55,817 bases of DNA from a candidate division TM6 bacterium GW2011_GWE2_41_16 (GTDB lineage: Bacteria; Babelota; Babeliae; Babelales; Babelaceae): positions 1 to 55,817 of the forward strand of contig LCAT01000004.1 in the NCBI GenBank assembly GCA_000996695.1. Direction: 5' to 3'. This document shows, one piece after another, positions 48,935-55,817 of this stretch (positions within the stretch are counted from its first letter, which is position 1; each line of letters starts with the position of its first letter). Position numbers and translations under genes: made by a program. Under the pieces are notes generated by a model. It saw only the letters and a program-made list of their open reading frames with translations. It made no database searches and was not told where the DNA came from.

Positions 48935-50038
48935 TTACAGCCAATATAACTTTTTGATATAAAACCATCGCAGCATCTTATCCTTCTCTTGCACCTCTTG
49001 GTACCCGAGCAACGCCGTCACCGTTTGTTGCACCCCTTCATATGAACCGACCGATGTCACAGAGAAGGTCCTACTGCCGAGCTCAGAAGAAAAAAGTTCA
49101 GTTATGCTTTGAGGTAACTCAGTATACGTTTTTCCAACTAAAGGCGCCACTGCTTTCTCCCACACTGATTCCCAATCGATCGAAGCACCGCCTACAAGCT
49201 TATATAGTTCATCTTTATTGAGTGTTTTTGCCTTTTGAGCTTCATCAGCAGGCGCGTTCCCGCTACTAAACCCAAGCATTGCTCCAAGAGATGATGAGGC
49301 AAAGATCGGTTCTACCTTAACAGCGCTTTGCTCAACGGTAAAGAGGTCAGTGATAGCAAACACACTTTCTTTTTTTTGTGGTGCAGATCCGCCACTTTTT
49401 GCGTTCGCGAGCGTCACGGGCACCCAGAAAAATTTTTCTATAGCACTCGTGCCATCTGAGGATGAGGGTAAAAGATCAGAAATATCATACAACGGCTGAT
49501 CCCTGCCTTTGACCGCTTTATCAAAAAGATCTTTAAAAGCAATGGATCGTTTTTTAAGTTTTTCATCAAGCCATGGCACAACCTTTTTGCCTACCGCACT
49601 GTACTCCTTTTTATCAAAATCATAGAGCGCGTTTAAGTTTATTTTACCACCTTCATATGTAGGATAAAATGCTACCGTACCATCAACGCCATCGCTACCT
49701 TGTTTGAGTGCGAACTCATACCACTTGTTTAAGGCAAAAAGCGCATTGTAGATCGGTGATGCATCATTACTTTGTTTTTTGCCATCTTTTTGAGGCTCTT
49801 TTGATTCTTTTTTTTCTTGCGTAAGCATACCAATCGCCGCAGAAACGCCGCTCAGAGCTAAACATTGCGCCTGTTTTTTGTAGTATGCCTGCTTAGCGGT
49901 TGCACCTGCCATCATGCCATAGTTCATCAGTGTTATGCTCAAATAGCTTAAAAGCGAGATCACCATCATCACAAACAAAAGAATGAATCCATTTTTGTGA
50001 CGTTCACCCGTGTGTACAAGCACCATCTTAGAGCTCAT
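48935..50038 (-). CDS. gspK: type II secretion minor pseudopilin GspK-like
   Basis: This 367-residue protein starts with a short basic leader and the type IV pilin-like hydrophobic helix (GFILLFVMMVISLLSYLSI). A large soluble domain follows in which YPTYEGGKINLNALYDFDKK matches the G-K-[IL]-N-[LI]-N segment of GspK. As tip subunit, GspK caps the pseudopilus. I chose ATG 50038, which overlaps the gspJ stop (TGATG). The TTG at 50041 would start in the same frame. The order after gspJ supports the name. Confidence 0.8.
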   Translation of the reverse strand: MSSKMVLVHTGERHKNGFILLFVMMVISLLSYLSITLMNYGMMAGATAKQAYYKKQAQCLALSGVSAAIGMLTQEKKESKEPQKDGKKQSNDASPIYNALFALNKWYEFALKQGSDGVDGTVAFYPTYEGGKINLNALYDFDKKEYSAVGKKVVPWLDEKLKKRSIAFKDLFDKAVKGRDQPLYDISDLLPSSSDGTSAIEKFFWVPVTLANAKSGGSAPQKKESVFAITDLFTVEQSAVKVEPIFASSSLGAMLGFSSGNAPADEAQKAKTLNKDELYKLVGGASIDWESVWEKAVAPLVGKTYTELPQSITELFSSELGSRTFSVTSVGSYEGVQQTVTALLGYQEVQEKDKMLRWFYIKKLYWL

Positions 50039-51003
50039 CAAATCTGCCCCCCGATTGTCATACCACCAAGAGGCCGTGATGATTTTTGTGGCTGTGCTGG
50101 CTGTTTCGGCTGCGCTGGTTGTCCTGCGGAATTCTGACTTGGTGCTCCACTAGCAGCTGTTTGTTTTCCGCTCGCCTTTTGGTCCTGCGCTTTTTGGTCC
50201 ATAGGTTTTTGATCCATACCATAGACCGGCAGCAGCACATCAAGCTCGCCGGGACGACCATACAACACGTACTCCATATGCCAATGCAGAGCATCGGGCA
50301 CGGTACGTTTGGTAGATTTTTTTGCTGTCTCCGTACCCCACACAGGCACAGAGAGCCGATCATTTTTCTTTTGAGCTTCTTTGTACACAATGGCCTCAAT
50401 ACGCCATACGGGGACTTTATCATATAACGTTACCGAGCGCGTAGCTTTGTTTTGTATAATAGCCTGAAGACCCTTTTCGTCTTTAATCGGCGTAAGCACA
50501 TCATTGCTTTCATAACGCACAAAAGAGTCATTTAAAGGCCCCCCTTTTTGAATTTTATATATAACTCTTACGGGATAGCGAAGATGCGGAATATACGATG
50601 GAAATGAATTATTTGTGATCATCATAACATACGCGGTGTTATCGCCGGCACGCTCCATCAAAAGAGCTGGTACACGCTCTCTTTCTTGTTTTTTATCTTT
50701 TTCTTTTGCTGGTTCAGTAGGTGTTGCCGCGTTTTGTTGACCAGGCTGAGCTTGTGGTTCTTTTTTATCAGGTTCTTGCGCCTTTTGAGGTTTGGGCTCA
50801 AATGGAGGGAACGGTACGATCGCACCTACATCCATCTGTATAAGATCGTATACTGGAACATCCATCGAAAGCTTTTCAGAGCGAATCACGCATGAGCTAA
50901 AATTTTTTTGTACCGACGTAATCGCACGGTAAAGAATCGTAAACACGAAAGAGCTCAAACCGATCACTATGACAAGCTCAAGAAGTGTAAAACCTTTTTT
51001 CAT
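50038..51003 (-). CDS. gspJ: type II secretion minor pseudopilin GspJ-like
   Basis: This 321-residue protein has a prepilin leader KKG|FTLLELVIVIGLSSFVFT with Glu at position 5 after the cleavage site, as required for assembly. The rest is longer than usual for GspJ (about 200) because of Pro/Gln/Lys-rich low-complexity segments near 80-110 and at the C-terminus. The assignment to the J position is from gene order between I and K. The start overlaps the gspI stop by one base. Confidence 0.78.
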   Translation of the reverse strand: MKKGFTLLELVIVIGLSSFVFTILYRAITSVQKNFSSCVIRSEKLSMDVPVYDLIQMDVGAIVPFPPFEPKPQKAQEPDKKEPQAQPGQQNAATPTEPAKEKDKKQERERVPALLMERAGDNTAYVMMITNNSFPSYIPHLRYPVRVIYKIQKGGPLNDSFVRYESNDVLTPIKDEKGLQAIIQNKATRSVTLYDKVPVWRIEAIVYKEAQKKNDRLSVPVWGTETAKKSTKRTVPDALHWHMEYVLYGRPGELDVLLPVYGMDQKPMDQKAQDQKASGKQTAASGAPSQNSAGQPAQPKQPAQPQKSSRPLGGMTIGGQI

Positions 51004-51518
51004 TAAACCGTACCCCCTAGTTGAGCATTCGCAGCAGGCTGGCTAGGTGCTGGGGCACTCTGCCCTATATTTCCCTTTTTGTCTGGTTCTTTTTTATCTT
51101 TTTCCGGTAATAAAGCCCTTAATAAAAAGGGTGAGCGGAACTGTACGCATTCAAACGCCTCACCTATTTTTGCCTGCTCTTGCACCAGATTGTACCCAGC
51201 AAAAACGCCTGTTGCAGGTTTTTTAGTGTACACGCCATCGCTGCTATCGCCAGTAAGTTTTATGGGCGAGCTAAACGTTTTTTTTGCAGCATCAAGGGGT
51301 GTATCTTTTTCTTCTGCCACGCCAGCTTTGTCACGCCCTTCACCAAAAATGGTATCAAAAGACGTGAGCACGAGCACCTTTTTTTGAGCGCGCAGTATAG
51401 TTGCGGCAATGCGCGTATTGAGATTAAAAATAATAGAAAGCGAAAAGCCTACGATCGCTATCGCAAGCACCAGCTCTACGAGCGTAAAACCCTGAGTTTG
51501 TTTAGGCAGCCGCTTCAT
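51003..51518 (-). CDS. gspI: type II secretion minor pseudopilin GspI-like
   Basis: This 171-residue protein has a prepilin leader ending QTQG|FTLVELVLAIAIVGFSLS. I chose ATG 51518 because AAGGA lies six bases upstream; a start at 51539 lies well inside gspH and has no site. It overlaps gspH by 17 bases. The C-terminal part is Pro/Gln/Ala-rich. The I name comes from position in the cluster and from length, not from a specific motif. Confidence 0.75.
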   Translation of the reverse strand: MKRLPKQTQGFTLVELVLAIAIVGFSLSIIFNLNTRIAATILRAQKKVLVLTSFDTIFGEGRDKAGVAEEKDTPLDAAKKTFSSPIKLTGDSSDGVYTKKPATGVFAGYNLVQEQAKIGEAFECVQFRSPFLLRALLPEKDKKEPDKKGNIGQSAPAPSQPAANAQLGGTV

Positions 51519-52020
51519 TTGGTTCCTTAAATAAACCACTTAAGGGATTGAGCACCAGTGTTTTCTTTTGAGGAGAATCTGATAATCCGATAACCATAGA
51601 TATCTGTTGCGCAATGCCCTGGGCGTTAATATAAAACCAGGACTGCGGCTTGCGAGATCCTGAGAGCTCCTCTTTGCCATTAATAAATAACTTTTCAATC
51701 ACAATTTGAGGCATAAAGTCCATACGCGTTGGCAGGTACGCAACCTGCACTGGCGCAAACTCACCTTCGCCTGTTGTCTTTTTGCCTACCTCAGAGTCCA
51801 CGCGTGCATATCGCCCATCAAAATCGAGATATATACGTTGAGGCGTATGGGTAAGCACTGCCTGCGTCTTTGCCACGTGCATCAACGCGTTCATGCCGCC
51901 CAAAAAATTTTCAAGCGGTTTAGGCTTTTGCACCATCATCGAGGAGACCATTCGCATAATCACCGCGATGATGGCGATCACAATAATCAGCTCTAAAAGC
52001 GTAAAACCTTTAGTACGCAT
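51502..52020 (-). CDS. gspH: type II secretion minor pseudopilin GspH-like
   Basis: This 172-residue protein has a prepilin leader RTKG|FTLLELIIVIAIIAVI. The soluble domain contains VAKTQAVLTHTPQRIYLDFDGRY, similar in placement to the A-R-x-x-A region of GspH-type pseudopilins. It starts two bases after the gspG stop. It is probably a minor subunit near the pseudopilus tip. Confidence 0.78.
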   Translation of the reverse strand: MRTKGFTLLELIIVIAIIAVIMRMVSSMMVQKPKPLENFLGGMNALMHVAKTQAVLTHTPQRIYLDFDGRYARVDSEVGKKTTGEGEFAPVQVAYLPTRMDFMPQIVIEKLFINGKEELSGSRKPQSWFYINAQGIAQQISMVIGLSDSPQKKTLVLNPLSGLFKEPNEAAA

Positions 52021-52022
52021 AC

Positions 52023-52445
52023 TTACTCTGCAAATTTAACCCATTCTTTTTCTGCGCTACCTTCACCACTTGGACCCCATGAGTACAACAGGTATGGAGG
52101 CTTAGAACCTTTTGTTTTCAATTCATACATCAAATCATGTATCCAAGCATCCTGTGGAAATTTGTTAACATCGATATATGGACTCACCCAACCCTTTGCC
52201 ATCTTTGGATCATTGGGACGCGCTTGTAGGTCTTCAAATTTACGTGGGTACTCACCCGTATCGCCTCGGAATTGCTCGATAGCTTGAGAAACCGTTTTAA
52301 GAGCAAGTTGTGTTGTGCGTATATTAAGATTTTTACGCATACGGGAAATACCGCCGTATAAAAAAGCCATAATAACACCCAAAATACCCATTACTACGAC
52401 AATTTCGACGAGCGTAAAACCACTGCGTTTTACATTTTTATACAT
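52023..52445 (-). CDS. gspG: type II secretion major pseudopilin GspG
   Basis: This 140-residue protein is the expected size for GspG. It starts KRSG|FTLVEIVVVMGILGVIM (prepilin leader with Glu5), followed by the helix TQLALKTVSQAIEQFRGDTG and EYP (the typical Y-P after the helix). WGPSGEG near the end lies where GspG has its calcium-loop S-x-G-x-D/E region. It forms the body of the pseudopilus. It lies 18 bases after gspF and before the minor pseudopilins. Confidence 0.92.
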   Translation of the reverse strand: MYKNVKRSGFTLVEIVVVMGILGVIMAFLYGGISRMRKNLNIRTTQLALKTVSQAIEQFRGDTGEYPRKFEDLQARPNDPKMAKGWVSPYIDVNKFPQDAWIHDLMYELKTKGSKPPYLLYSWGPSGEGSAEKEWVKFAE

Positions 52446-52463
52446 AAAAAAATCCTTTCAACA

Positions 52464-53693
52464 TTACACAGACATAGAACTCATACTTTGTTCAATCATA
52501 CCAACCATCGGCATTAGAATAGACATGATAACAAAACCAACAACTGCTACCATCACAATGAGCATGGCCGGATTGATTTTTGCCGTGAGTGAATCAGAAA
52601 AATCGTTCAAATCGCGCTCATAGTATTCGGCCACCGAGGTAAGCATGGCATCGAGTGTACCACTTTGCTCACCCGTATTGATCAGATAAATTGCAACAGA
52701 GGGAAAAATACCTGTTTGTTTAAGATACTCAGCGATCTTACCCTGCTTAAGAATTTTTTCGCGTGCCTGTAAAAGTGTACGCGTAAGTACCGTATTATTA
52801 ACAATATTGACCACAATAGTAAGCGCCTCTGACAGGTTAACACCCGCTTCAATAAGCATACCAAGAGTACGGGAGAACTGCGTAATTGTCTGCATTTTTA
52901 CAAAGTATGAGACCAAAGGCAATTTAAGTTTAATCGTATCAATAGTTTGACGCCCAAAACTTGTTGCGCTCCACGATTTATACGCAATAATGATACCTAC
53001 AAAAACGCCGAGTATCACAAATATATAGTTTTTTAGAAATTCTGAAGCAGAAAGAACAAAACGAGTTATCCACTCAAGTTTAACTCCCATGGATGTGTAG
53101 GTCTCTGCAAGAGATGGCACAACTTTGAGCAAAAGAACAGCCGTGATGACCATAATAAGCACAAGCTGCGTCAGAGGGCCACGGAGCGTTGAGGCGATCT
53201 TTTGTTTCATCGCTGCATTTTTTTCAAGATAATCCTGTAAGCGTTTGAGAATGAGCTCAAGCTTACCGCTTGCCTCTCCAGCGCGTATAAGCTGAATATA
53301 AAAATTTTCAAAAACTTTTGGGTACATCGCAAGCGAGTCAGCAAGCGACTTACCCTCACGCACCTGATCACGTACCACCACAACGATGTTGCGCATCTCG
53401 CCCTCAGTTTGCTCGATTAACAAATCGAGAGCAGACGCAAGAGCAATGCCTGATGACAAGAGGACTCCGAGCTGTTTGGTGAAAAAAATCACGTCTTTAG
53501 GCGATGCTTTTTTCTTAAACAGAGAGCTAAAAAACGATCCCCCCGCAGATGCCTCCATTACCTGTTCAATGGATACAGGGTATAATTGCTTGCGAATGAC
53601 TTCTTCACGAGCAGATTGTAATGTTTGCGAGTCGATTGTACCACTTACACGCTTACCCTGCTTAGAAAAAGCTTGATACGAATATAAAGGCAT
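52464..53693 (-). CDS. gspF: type II secretion inner-membrane platform protein GspF
   Basis: This 409-residue protein begins PLYSYQAFSKQGKRVSGTID, the classic GspF/PilC start. It has two copies of the GspF domain (first near FFTKQLGVLLSSGIALASAL, second near FSRTLGMLIEAGVNLSEALT) and three membrane helices, the last near the C-terminus (INPAMLIVMVAVVGFVIMSI). It connects the GspE ATPase with the pseudopilus. I chose ATG 53693, with GAGGA about eight bases upstream. gspE, gspD, gspC and the prepilin peptidase are not seen in the window. As first gene of the leftward cluster it probably carries the promoter. Confidence 0.92.
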   Translation of the reverse strand: MPLYSYQAFSKQGKRVSGTIDSQTLQSAREEVIRKQLYPVSIEQVMEASAGGSFFSSLFKKKASPKDVIFFTKQLGVLLSSGIALASALDLLIEQTEGEMRNIVVVVRDQVREGKSLADSLAMYPKVFENFYIQLIRAGEASGKLELILKRLQDYLEKNAAMKQKIASTLRGPLTQLVLIMVITAVLLLKVVPSLAETYTSMGVKLEWITRFVLSASEFLKNYIFVILGVFVGIIIAYKSWSATSFGRQTIDTIKLKLPLVSYFVKMQTITQFSRTLGMLIEAGVNLSEALTIVVNIVNNTVLTRTLLQAREKILKQGKIAEYLKQTGIFPSVAIYLINTGEQSGTLDAMLTSVAEYYERDLNDFSDSLTAKINPAMLIVMVAVVGFVIMSILMPMVGMIEQSMSSMSV

Positions 53694-53834
53694 GCGCGGA
53701 ATCCTCATCTGATCAAAAAATCAAAAATTTTTCACAAATAAACGAACCCATACTACCACAAACGTACCTTCTTGCTATAGTTGTTCGGTGACACTGAGTA
53801 AAACACCAAAAAAATGTATTATAAAGGAGGTTTT

Positions 53835-54869
53835 ATGAAAAACTTATCTCTGTACTGTGCAACGATCTGTCTCTGCGCAGCGTCAATAGCCCTTTACTCA
53901 AAAACGCCAGTAAAAAACGAGCTATCGTCTCAAGCACTGTCCCTTAAAGCACTTGCACAAACAGCATACACAGAAAACACCCAAAGCAGCATTGATGATG
54001 GCCTCAGCAGACAACTTGAGACATTCCTTAGACCTGTGCACCTTGATGAAGAAGGGCTTCAAAGATATTTTGATGTGTACAATCACGAAAAATATGGCAC
54101 AGAGTTTTTACCCGCATGTTTTGTGCACATAAATGACCTGTTAGAACAAACTGCAAGCATTCGCATGCCCGTTCCATACGTGTACTCAGTTGTTTCATTA
54201 TTTCATCAAAAGCTCAAAGAATCCCTCTGGATCAATCCTTTTGCATTTGACTTTGCAGTAAAATCACTCATCACTACCACTCGAGAAATAATAAACACTC
54301 AACAAACATCATCCAAAAACATCTTGCAAACCATTATTGTTGAACATTGCACAAACTCGATGGAGCAATGGTATACAAACAAAAATCTCTTTGCTGACGA
54401 ACTGGCAGCAAAAATTTGTGCATGTAATTACGCAGACACGAGCCGCGAAAACAATCGTTTGCGCGATATGATTGTACGTTTTATGGAGTCAGCATTTGAT
54501 AAATTGGTGTGGAACCCTCGCGATGAAGTTGCAACATGGGAGTCATTTAAACATCTCGGAGAGTTAACATTACAGATGCGTCGCGACAACATCATAAAAT
54601 CAGACGATGCAATCAACATGCTTCTGTGGTCTCTGGTAAGCCGTTACAGCCACTTTCTTGATACCACCGGAACAATGATGAGCAAGCAAACAATCGACAC
54701 TATTTATCAAGAATGCTCACGTAATAAAGATCAAGGCTTGCACGAACCGCTGGGCGTACCAGAACGCGAGGACCTTATGACCACTAAACAAGAGTTTTTA
54801 CTTAAACACATAAACAAGCTGCACATTAAAGCAATCGCGTATGAAAAAGAAGGCCTGTTGCTCGACTAG
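53835..54869 (+). CDS. secreted helical protein of unknown function
   Basis: This is a 344-residue protein with a signal peptide (KNLSLYCATICLCAASIALYS). The mature part is all-helical in composition, with paired helices and few low-complexity segments. AAAGGAGG lies five to six bases before ATG 53835, an excellent ribosome-binding site. Loose similarity to the 40717 protein was noted. I do not recognise the family. It is a candidate exported or effector protein. Confidence 0.75.
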   Translation: MKNLSLYCATICLCAASIALYSKTPVKNELSSQALSLKALAQTAYTENTQSSIDDGLSRQLETFLRPVHLDEEGLQRYFDVYNHEKYGTEFLPACFVHINDLLEQTASIRMPVPYVYSVVSLFHQKLKESLWINPFAFDFAVKSLITTTREIINTQQTSSKNILQTIIVEHCTNSMEQWYTNKNLFADELAAKICACNYADTSRENNRLRDMIVRFMESAFDKLVWNPRDEVATWESFKHLGELTLQMRRDNIIKSDDAINMLLWSLVSRYSHFLDTTGTMMSKQTIDTIYQECSRNKDQGLHEPLGVPEREDLMTTKQEFLLKHINKLHIKAIAYEKEGLLLD

Positions 54870-54912
54870 AAAAGTTTTCCATGGGTCAAGGGCAAATGCC
54901 CTTGTGGATCTC

Positions 54913-54948
54913 AAAAAGGGCCGGTGATTTTTAGTCACCGGCCCTTTT
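54913..54948. terminator. bidirectional intrinsic terminator
   Basis: AAAAAGGGCCGGTGA pairs with TCACCGGCCCTTTT around TTTTTAG. It lies between convergent genes. Confidence 0.88.
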
Positions 54949-54977
54949 CAAACTGTACTGGACGAAAAAACAAAAGC

Positions 54978-55316
54978 CTAAGCTTGTGCTTCGCCGTTTG
55001 TTTTTACTTCAACGAGAATACGCAAGGTAAGATCATCTTGCTTAAAAAATGCGCGTAAATCTGAGCACAACTCTGGATGAGCTGCAACGACTGAACGCAA
55101 TTGTCCTTCGAAAGCAACGCGAGCATCGTTCAAATCTGTCGACATTTTGTCGAATTCTGCGCGTTTTGCATCACTAAGCGAAGCTCTGAATGCTTCTGCT
55201 GGATCAACAACTTGTTCTTGTGCAGCAGCATCTTGCGCAACTGGCGCAACTGCTTCTTCAGCTCTGATACCAAAACCGCATACGAGCAAGCCGGCGAGCA
55301 TTAATACTTTTTTCAT
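54978..55316 (-). CDS. small secreted helical protein
   Basis: This is a 112-residue protein with signal peptide KKVLMLAGLLVCGFGIRA, an Ala/Gln/Val-rich spacer and a helical part (FRASLSDAKRAEFDKMSTDL, then a second helix with RSVVAAHPELC). ATG 55316 has GGAGG ten bases upstream; the frame is open further but the signal peptide fixes the start. The function is unknown. Confidence 0.7.
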   Translation of the reverse strand: MKKVLMLAGLLVCGFGIRAEEAVAPVAQDAAAQEQVVDPAEAFRASLSDAKRAEFDKMSTDLNDARVAFEGQLRSVVAAHPELCSDLRAFFKQDDLTLRILVEVKTNGEAQA

Positions 55317-55417
55317 GTACCCACGACCTCCAAAAAAAATAAAGGAACAATGATACTTAAAACTCCTGTGCTGTAGCATAAAACAAAACAACGTTCGCTG
55401 CAATTGGGTAACAAGTA

Positions 55418-55469
55418 AAAAAAGAAGAGACACGAAAAAATTTTATATTCTTCGCGTCTCTTCTTTTTG
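55418..55469. terminator. hairpin with A- and T-runs upstream of the 54978 gene
   Basis: AAAAAAAGAAGAGAC-CGAA pairs with TTCG-GTCTCTTCTTTTT around an AT-rich loop. It lies about 100 bases upstream of ATG 55316, so it may mark the end of a unit that once stood to the right. Confidence 0.6.
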
Positions 55470-55735
55470 TCTATAGCGAAGTCCACCCAGCCTACGCCTT
55501 CCAGCTATGGCGGACAAGTCGGCGGGCAGGCTAAACTCTGCATATTCGTGATCATGAATAGTGTGATTTAATCACATAAACAAAAGATACGTTTGAGCGG
55601 GCCTAAAGTAGTACGGTCTTGGTACGCCTCTAAAAGGCCGTACTATTTTACGACGTACCAATAGTGCGGTCCTCAAAGACGCACCCTGGCTCTTGCCATA
55701 CGTTTAATAATTTTCATCTAAAGTGACCCCCTTGG
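55470..55735. repeat. mosaic intergenic repeat region
   Basis: There is no gene. It holds TATAGCGAAGTCCA (55473), CCAGCTATGGCGGACAAGTC, TACGTTTGAGCGGGCCTAAA (also about 41399), the 36-base inverted copy of 36002-36037 at 55614-55649, and a further ATAGTGCGGTCCTC-x-AAGACGCACC piece like that at 6211-6262. Confidence 0.6.
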
Positions 55736-55817
55736 TCAAGACACGAAAATAGAAAAAGATTTAAAACATGACACCCCCTTGTTGATGTTGATGAGAAATT
55801 AAAAAGCTTTTGAGAAG
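55736..55817. other. gene-free window end
   Basis: I see no gene. Two similar pieces, GTGACCCCCTTGGT (about 55723) and ATGACACCCCCTTGTT (about 55768), are 46 bases apart; such paired short repeats can mark the end of an insertion sequence, but no transposase is visible within the window. Confidence 0.3.

Overview
This window looks like part of the chromosome of an AT-rich, Gram-negative-type, host-associated bacterium. My best guess is a member of Dependentiae (TM6), the protist-associated lineage, or something with the same lifestyle. The guess rests on gene content only: an outer-membrane-type cell plan (OmpA/Pal-like lipoprotein, an MCE protein, type II secretion pseudopilins), an unusually large set of small to medium proteins with N-terminal signal peptides, ankyrin and F-box proteins, and proteases resembling eukaryotic deubiquitinases. 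No rRNA or tRNA gene was found to fix the taxonomy.

Layout. 1-4486: the tail of an unknown gene, then three tandem secreted USP-like cysteine proteases. 4540-6794 (minus strand): a DUF5674 pair, tsaB, a zinc-ribbon protein and ruvX. 7274-8629: an AGCS-type Na+/amino-acid symporter. 8861-16396: a run of secreted or membrane-anchored proteins, including one with a ubiquitin-interacting-motif-like segment, and a secreted PPP-type phosphatase. 16441-19259: a PilN-like membrane protein and mutL. 19434-24249: two secreted ankyrin proteins, remnants of a further copy, and a large secreted coiled-coil protein. 24566-30234: housekeeping genes (ruvA, hisS, mnmH, priA, pth). 30325-36190: small secreted proteins, a Pal-like lipoprotein, RNase G, an F-box/ankyrin protein, and two Dps proteins, one with a signal peptide. 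36191-41331: pgi, a membrane-anchored adenylate kinase, three thioredoxin-fold proteins and further exported proteins. 41566-47305: a membrane pyrophosphatase, prmC, an unknown secreted protein and a secreted nucleoside hydrolase. 47394-53693 (minus strand): an apparent gspF-G-H-I-J-K-mce operon. 53835-55817: two more secreted proteins and a repeat-rich end.

How the genes may work together. The most interesting reading is that the exported proteins form a host-interaction set centred on ubiquitin: three USP-fold proteases, a UIM-like protein and an F-box/ankyrin protein. They come with ankyrin proteins, a PPP phosphatase and a nucleoside hydrolase suited to scavenging. Many share two sequence habits. 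A Met sits right after the predicted signal-peptide cleavage site, and a second membrane segment or a two-helix hairpin with a [KR]xG[FY]xKxA turn follows or ends the protein. Between the genes lie mosaic palindromic repeats, strong intrinsic terminators, and promoters of the form TTGACA, 16 bases, TAxACT.
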